Of a stretch of 64,000 bases of DNA, positions 59,034 through 64,000 are shown piece by piece. A model generated the notes under the pieces. That model did not search any database. It worked only from the letters and a program-made list of their open reading frames with translations, and was not told where the DNA came from. Location of the stretch: assembly GCF_905475395.1 (NCBI RefSeq), contig NC_058337.1, forward strand, positions 138,453,172-138,517,171, read 5' to 3'. The stretch is from Chrysoperla carnea (Eukaryota > Arthropoda > Insecta > Neuroptera > Chrysopidae). The position numbers and the translations under genes are program-made. Every line of letters starts with the position of its first letter. The stretch's first letter is position 1.

Positions 59034-60380
59034 TTAGGAACTACCTAACAATAATTTCAAATCCTTTAAGTGAGCTATTGAAGATATAAAATCATGAGTT
59101 AAATTTTTTGACCTGGAACAAATAATATTATTAAATCCAAGCTTTAAAGCCACTTTTATTCTTGCTTCGGCTTTGGCAGTTTTTCTTATTTCACCCGATA
59201 GGCTTATTTCACCAAAAAATACGCTATGCTCTGGTAGAGGCTTATTTGTAGCTGCGGAAATAAGGCTAGCTGCTATCGCTAAATCTGATGCAGGTTCGTT
59301 TATTTTAAGTCCGCCTGCAATACTTAAATATACTTCATAATTGGCAAGATTTAGTCCTATTCTGCTACTTAATACCGCAAGTATCATTGATAACCTGTTA
59401 ACGTTCCAGCCGACAGCAGAGCGTCTAGGCGTTACCATATTTGACGGCACTATTAAAGCTTGCACTTCCATAAGTAGTGGTCTTGAACCTTCGATTCCAG
59501 CAAAAATTGCTGTACCTATCACATTCTGCTCTCGCTTCATCAAAAATAACTCGGATGGGTTAGTGACCTCGATAAGCCCGCTACTGCTCATCTCAAACAC
59601 ACCTATTTCCCCAACTCCGCCAAAACGGTTTTTATAAGAGCGTAAAATACGGAAACGGTTATTATGATCACCCTGGAAATATAGTACAGTATCAACTAAA
59701 TGCTCAAGCAATTTAGGACCTGCTAACTGCCCATCTTTGGTTACGTGACAGCTAAGTAGAATAATGATATTATTTTGCTTGGCATAATTAACAAGCTCAG
59801 GAGCACAGGTGCGAATTTGGGAAACAGTACCAGGAGGGGAAGATAGTTCCCGTGTTGCGATTGTTTGAATAGAGTCGATAACCACTAAATCGATATTATC
59901 TTTATTCGCCTCAAGGCTTGCTATAATATCTTCTAGATTATTAGCAGCTAAAATATTTGTTTTATCATTAACTAAATCTAGTCTTAAAGCTCTTAGCTTT
60001 ATCTGATCAAGCGACTCTTCACCTGTTATATATAAGCATTTTACTTTTGAAGCAAAACTGCCGGCAACTAGCTGCAACAATAAAGTAGATTTCCCAATAC
60101 CAGGATCGCCGCCTATTAATATAGCTGAACCGAGTACTAAACCGCCGCCTAGGACCCTATCTAACTCACCAATTGGCGTAGAAATACGCACCTGATCAGT
60201 TACATTACTAGATAATTGTTCGAAATCTTGTTTACTTCCTATTTTGGCAATATTCTTATTTGAAATTACTTTTTCTTCAACAATACTACCCCATACCCCA
60301 CAATCAAAGCACTGCCCCGACCATTTAGGGCTAGTATTCCCACAATTAGAACAAATATAGTGCTTTTTCTCTTTGGTCAT
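59034..60380 (-). CDS. radA: DNA repair protein RadA/Sms
   Basis: Intact. RadA is a RecA-like ATPase that drives branch migration in recombination. Domains in order: a C4 zinc finger CSNCGNTSPKWSGQCFDC near residue 10, Walker A GGDPGIGKSTLLLQ near residue 90, VVIDSIQT (Walker B), the KNRFG motif in SYKNRFGGVGEIG, and a Lon-like C-terminal domain (SDLAIAASLISAATNKPLPE). I prefer the ATG at 60380 (MTKEKKHYICSNCG); an upstream ATG at 60395 adds five residues. It is flanked on both sides by IS elements. Confidence 0.9.
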   Translation of the reverse strand: MTKEKKHYICSNCGNTSPKWSGQCFDCGVWGSIVEEKVISNKNIAKIGSKQDFEQLSSNVTDQVRISTPIGELDRVLGGGLVLGSAILIGGDPGIGKSTLLLQLVAGSFASKVKCLYITGEESLDQIKLRALRLDLVNDKTNILAANNLEDIIASLEANKDNIDLVVIDSIQTIATRELSSPPGTVSQIRTCAPELVNYAKQNNIIILLSCHVTKDGQLAGPKLLEHLVDTVLYFQGDHNNRFRILRSYKNRFGGVGEIGVFEMSSSGLIEVTNPSELFLMKREQNVIGTAIFAGIEGSRPLLMEVQALIVPSNMVTPRRSAVGWNVNRLSMILAVLSSRIGLNLANYEVYLSIAGGLKINEPASDLAIAASLISAATNKPLPEHSVFFGEISLSGEIRKTAKAEARIKVALKLGFNNIICSRSKNLTHDFISSIAHLKDLKLLLGSS

Positions 60381-60442
60381 GTTATTTCTCATCAAGTAAA
60401 AATAATATAGTCAATTAAGAAAATAATTTCAATTTAAGAATT

Positions 60443-61027
60443 TATGTAGTTAAGTGGGATAGGGTTAACACCCTCGCCTTTAGGCGAACACTTTAGTATA
60501 ATCTATCTAATAGGTTACTAGAGGAAGAAATGGAATATAGGAGAGGGTCTCATAGCCTGTATGATTTAAAGTATCATATAGTGTTTTGTACAAAGTACAG
60601 GTATAGAGTTTTAACTGGGCAAATAGCAAGTAGAGCAAGGGAAGTAATTCAGGAAATATGTGCAGCTAATTACACAGATATAATTAGTGGCAGCATAAGT
60701 CCTGATCATGTTCATATATTAGTATCAGTTCCACCGAGTATCTCAATATCTAAGGTGTTACAATATATTAAAGGAAAGAGTAGTCGTAAATTGCTACAGG
60801 AATTTGAACTACTTCGTAAGCGATATTGGGGTCAACATCTTTGGGCTAGAGGGTATTTTGTTGCTACAGTTGGTAATGTGAATTCAGAAGCAGTACAGAA
60901 GTATATAGAGCAACAAGAAGAATATCATAAAAAAGATGATTTTAGAATATCAGAGTTTTAGCGTTTACGCTTTTAATCTGCTTTGCAAGCGTAAACCAAA
61001 CAACCGGCTTTAGACGGTAGTAATTGA
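60443..61027 (+). mobile_element. IS200/IS605-family insertion, copy D
   Basis: Same ends as copies A-C. It is inserted between radA and rsmD. Confidence 0.85.
60530..60961 (+). CDS. tnpA: IS200 TnpA transposase
   Basis: Intact 143 aa, same motifs as copy C. Confidence 0.9.
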   Translation: MEYRRGSHSLYDLKYHIVFCTKYRYRVLTGQIASRAREVIQEICAANYTDIISGSISPDHVHILVSVPPSISISKVLQYIKGKSSRKLLQEFELLRKRYWGQHLWARGYFVATVGNVNSEAVQKYIEQQEEYHKKDDFRISEF

Positions 61028-61323
61028 TTTTTTATCTCATTATAACCTTTTACTCGTCATCTTTTAACAACCCCATAATTTAGTAACTATTTGAGATAGG
61101 ATAGATTAAGGGATGTCGCTCGTTAATCAAAAAATACTCTATATGTCATTTCCGCGGAGGCTTTGTTGCGTGGATCATTTTTCTCTGTCATCCCGCAACT
61201 TGATCGCGGGATCTTGTGCCATAGAATGTGTCCTGAGATACCGCGGTCAAGCCGCGGTATGACAGACTTTTTCCTGGATTCCTGCTTCCGCAGGAATGAC
61301 ATATAGAGATACAGCAAAATTAG
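61028..61323. repeat. Intergenic region with Rickettsia palindromic repeats
   Basis: Holds inverted CTGTCATCCCGCAACTTGAT / CAAGCCGCGGTATGACAG and TGCTTCCGCAGGAATGACAT units (61185-61310). The 64-aa minus ORF here is a translation of the repeat. No real gene seen. Confidence 0.7.
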
Positions 61324-61902
61324 TCAATCAACTATATGACAAGTATACTTCAAAACCAATAATTTAGTATTGCCATATAGTTTCTCACGTATAATTTTGA
61401 TATTTTCGTCTAAAACGTAATCATCTGTTTTAGACATTTCAACCACTATTATAGCGTTTGTATTGAGCCAGTTATTCTTTATAAGCAGCTTCATTACTTT
61501 CGGCACTATTTTATTATGATAAGGGGGGTCAACGAAGATAAGATCAAAAACCGTATTTGCTTTTGGCAGATTTAAGGCATTAATATTAACGAAATTGACC
61601 TTATCTTCAATATTTAAAGTCATAGCAAATTCTTCCGCTATTTTTAATGAATATAGATCAATATCAATTAAAGTAGCAAAGCCTGCTCCTCTTGATAAAC
61701 TTTCGAAAGCTAGGCTACCGCTACCAGCAAATAAATCTAGTACTTTAATATTTTCACTAAATAATTTATTACCTATAAACTCACCGGAAGTTAATATGCT
61801 AAATATTGCTTCCTTAAGTTTACCAGTAGAGGGACGATATTTTATATTTTTAGCAATAGGTATTTTCTGATTTTGAAATTTACCTGATATTATTTTTAAC
61901 AC
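61324..61902 (-). CDS. rsmD: 16S rRNA (guanine966-N2)-methyltransferase RsmD
   Basis: Intact 192 aa. Motif I VLDLFAGSGSLAFESLSRGA near residue 50 binds SAM, and the catalytic FVDPPYHN near residue 125 is the N-methyltransferase DPPY signature. The start MLKIISGKFQNQKIPIAKNI fits the family. It modifies G966 of 16S rRNA during 30S assembly. It overlaps rluB by 7 bp, a normal operon arrangement of rRNA modification genes. Confidence 0.9.
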   Translation of the reverse strand: MLKIISGKFQNQKIPIAKNIKYRPSTGKLKEAIFSILTSGEFIGNKLFSENIKVLDLFAGSGSLAFESLSRGAGFATLIDIDLYSLKIAEEFAMTLNIEDKVNFVNINALNLPKANTVFDLIFVDPPYHNKIVPKVMKLLIKNNWLNTNAIIVVEMSKTDDYVLDENIKIIREKLYGNTKLLVLKYTCHIVD

Positions 61903-62585
61903 TTATATAATTTTTTAGTTACTTCTCGGTATTCATTCGGCTTAAGATTATCTAGTTTAAAATTACCATACTCAGTTCTAATTAACTTATTAACTTTTAA
62001 TCCAAAATGCTCAAATATTCTTCTAATTTCCCGATTTTTGCCCTCAAACAAAATAACTTCAAGCCATGAGTTAGTGGAATTTTTCCTAAGCAACTTTATT
62101 GATTGTGGATTATAAAATATTCCGTCAATTTCTAGGTTTTTATAATTACTTTTTAGTAGAAGATCAGGATTTCCGTAAGCTCTAACAGTATATACCCGTT
62201 TTAACTTACTTGAGGGTAGTTCAAACTGACGAGCTAAATCACCATTATTGGTTAGTAGTAATAAACCCTCACTATTTAAATCTAGTCTACCTATCGAAAT
62301 TACACGCGGTAACCCAGTTAATTGTTCGAATACAGTTTTACGAGATAGAGGATCTTTATGGGTAGTAATTAAACCAACAGGCTTGTAGTAAATCCATAGC
62401 CTTGATTTTTGAGAAGAAGTAATTAATGAACCTGATACCTCAATTTGATTATCGATATCAACATTTGTAGCAGGTGACGTAACTATTACCCCGTCTACTT
62501 TCACTTGTCCATCAAGAATTAGCTTTTCGGCATCTCGCCTAGAACAAACTCCTGCATTACTAATTAATTTTGCTAACCTTTGCAC
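61896..62585 (-). CDS. rluB: Pseudouridine synthase RluB/RsuA family
   Basis: Intact 229 aa. N-terminal S4 RNA-binding domain (RLAKLISNAGVCSRRDAEKL) and the catalytic aspartate in GRLDLNSEGLLLLTNNG near residue 98, then GKNREIRRIFEHFGLKV. It forms pseudouridine in 23S rRNA; the exact target base cannot be told from the sequence. Confidence 0.9.
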   Translation of the reverse strand: MQRLAKLISNAGVCSRRDAEKLILDGQVKVDGVIVTSPATNVDIDNQIEVSGSLITSSQKSRLWIYYKPVGLITTHKDPLSRKTVFEQLTGLPRVISIGRLDLNSEGLLLLTNNGDLARQFELPSSKLKRVYTVRAYGNPDLLLKSNYKNLEIDGIFYNPQSIKLLRKNSTNSWLEVILFEGKNREIRRIFEHFGLKVNKLIRTEYGNFKLDNLKPNEYREVTKKLYKC

Positions 62586-62648
62586 TTTATTATTTTTTTA
62601 TGCTGAATTTATTTTGGTTCATGATTTTGCTGCCACGCAACAAATAAT

Positions 62649-63333
62649 CTAATTTACGGCTAGCTTATATTTTAAATTAACCAGTTTTATATGACAATTG
62701 ATACTACATTTATTGTTTGCTAACTTAGTAGAAGAAGGTTTTTTAGGGCTTTTAGCAAGAGTCTTAGTTTGTGGTTTTTTTATATTAATATTCTTTACAA
62801 ATTTTTCTGTTTCAGCATGTAAATATTCTATTTTTACTTTAGCTAAACCTTGCTTTTTAAAAGCTAAAACTTCTGCTGCTTTTGCAGATACGTCTATTAT
62901 ACGATTTGGTTTATAAGGTCCACGATCATTAACCATTAAAATCACTGATTTATTATTAGCTTTGTTAGTTACTTTAACTAAACATGGAAGAGGAAGAGTT
63001 TTGTGAGCAGCAGTTAATAAATTTTTATTAAAAATATCCCCATTAGCAGTTTTTTTACCATGGAATTTGTCTCTACCTCCACCCATACCAGGAAGCATAA
63101 CCTGTTTCAGTAAAGCTTTTTGGAGCATGAGGTTTATAAGTTTTGCCCTTTATTTTATATTGGTTACCAACCTTATAATGCCCTTTATAAACTAAATTAT
63201 GAGGATCGTCTTTTGATAGTTCCTTATGTGAATGCTTACAAGAACATGGTAGCTTTTTTGAATTATTACAACCACTTAAAAAAAAACAATAAAAGATTAA
63301 TAAAATTAGTAAAACAAATTTATGATTCATCAC
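62649..63333 (-). pseudogene. rlpA: Rare lipoprotein A (RlpA), frameshifted
   Basis: RlpA is a septal lytic transglycosylase. The N-terminal ORF has a lipobox signal peptide ([19 protein letters not shown]) and reaches GYASWYG. There a frameshift near 63085 separates it from the double-psi beta-barrel part ([26 protein letters not shown]). Both halves are otherwise open. Confidence 0.85.
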
Positions 63334-63930
63334 CCGCAGTGTTACTATTAAAATTATCTGCTATTTTAGCATAACACACAACTTTTTCAACACCTTTTAT
63401 TTTTGAGGCAAGATCAGCAAAGTTTTCTAGCTCTTCTTCTAACCTTGCAACTCCAAATAAATAAACCACATTATCTACTGTTAAAACAGTATAATTAGCA
63501 AATTTAATGTCCTTTCTGACGAGATTCTTAGCTTTAATCTGTGCTGTTATCATACTATCTCTAGTATATTGTGCTAAGTCAAAGTGATTACTATTTTTAA
63601 TTACTTTTAACTCATTAATTACTTCAGTTACGCCTTTTTTATTCCAAGCAATTTCTACTGCTTTCAACGCATCTTTCTCTTTCTGAATATTTCCTGTTAA
63701 CAGCACTCTACCTTCAGACACCTCAACTTTGATTTTAGCACCTAATTCTTTAAAATTATTTTTTACTAGACCAGCTTTAATACCAGCTGAAATTCTTGAG
63801 TCATTTAATGTTCCAGATATTGGCTGATCTTTTGAAGCAACAACACCAGTAGTGGTTGCTGCAGTAAAAATAGCCGGTAAACAACCTGAAAGATTAAAGG
63901 CTAGAGTTATGAAAAATAAATTCTTAACAT
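63320..63930 (-). pseudogene. BON-domain lipoprotein, frameshift after start
   Basis: Two BON domains (VEVSEGRVLLTGNIQKEKDA; TVLTVDNVVYLFGVARLEEE) of the OsmY/YraP type that bind membranes in the periplasm. A lipobox LAFNLSGC precedes them. One base is missing shortly after the ATG at 63930, so the lipoprotein signal is out of frame with its start. The C-terminal end overlaps the start of rlpA by 14 bp, pointing to an operon. Confidence 0.75.
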
Positions 63931-64000
63931 AGTATTATTAATAAATGAAAAGTTGGTAGACAAGTATACCTTTAATACTTCAAGATTTGGCAAGCCAAAT
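63931..64000. other. Window end, incomplete
   Basis: AT-rich upstream region of the BON gene. No gene seen. Confidence 0.4.

Larger units (their letters stand above)
57239..64000. other. Rickettsia-derived segment 2
   Basis: Bacterial genes (radA, rsmD, rluB, rlpA, BON lipoprotein), IS200 copies and palindromic repeats as in segment 1. Three of the six cellular genes are intact, a lower break density than in segment 1. Confidence 0.8.

Noticed and set aside
61123-61317. 64-aa ORF between IS200 and rsmD
   Set aside because: Translation of palindromic repeats; the words FLRKQESR and PRLDRGIS are typical of bacterial repeat translations.

Overview
The window reads as arthropod (probably insect) nuclear DNA carrying a large decaying insert of Rickettsia DNA, framed and interrupted by two Polinton/Maverick (adintovirus-like) elements. 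Bacterial gene blocks (about 10751-39681 and 57239-64000) carry Rickettsia housekeeping genes, Rickettsia-type palindromic repeats and many bacterial insertion sequences. The eukaryotic blocks (1-10750 and 39682-57238) carry intron-containing Polinton genes, long terminal inverted repeats, TATA-box promoters, satellites and a full-length R4/Dong-like LINE. The key evidence for nuclear integration is at 25801-26154: a tRNA-derived SINE with a (TAA)n tail and a perfect 14-bp target duplication sits inside the transposase gene of a bacterial IS630 element. All eight housekeeping genes of the first bacterial block (typA, skp, icd, recO, recJ, prfA, pdhC, infC) carry nonsense or frameshift mutations, as expected of unselected DNA. 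The host species cannot be named from the sequence.

Layout. 1-10750: a Polinton derivative folded into an almost perfect palindrome (arms 1-4335 and 5237-9573, asymmetric centre 4336-5236) with its right terminal repeat at about 9340-10750. Each arm holds a 123-aa gene, a spliced 205-aa gene, the C-terminal end of an integrase with a chromodomain, a 166-aa gene, the tail of the packaging ATPase and a 16-bp satellite. 10751-39681: Rickettsia block 1, with two group II intron 3' ends, a dense mosaic of IS256, IS200, IS21, IS3, IS630 and IS982 pieces, the broken housekeeping genes, and a cluster of gene-transfer-agent (GTA) tail genes containing a HEPN/nucleotidyltransferase pair and a methyltransferase. 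39682-57238: a second Polinton with left terminal repeat, subterminal repeats, a LINE inserted in a (TAA)n tract, protein-primed DNA polymerase B with three introns, an integrase remnant, a 1-kb satellite and the virion module (major capsid, penton, protease, phospholipase-A2 protein, start of the packaging ATPase). 57239-64000: Rickettsia block 2, with a pentapeptide-repeat gene fused at the Polinton breakpoint, two IS200 copies, intact radA, rsmD and rluB, and damaged rlpA and BON-lipoprotein genes.

How the parts relate. The Polinton genes encode the expected virus-like programme: polymerase, integrase, ATPase, protease and capsid proteins. Both copies are defective: the palindromic one lost its core, and the second lost its right end and has breaks in the polymerase, a 265-aa-type gene and the ATPase. 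The LINE has an uninterrupted 1301-aa ORF and looks like the youngest insertion. The most unusual features are the palindromic Polinton, the shared terminal motif where both Polintons meet Rickettsia DNA, the three-fold repeat modules under the Polinton ends, and the SINE inside a bacterial transposon. The palindrome and the junctions are also the places where misassembly must be excluded.
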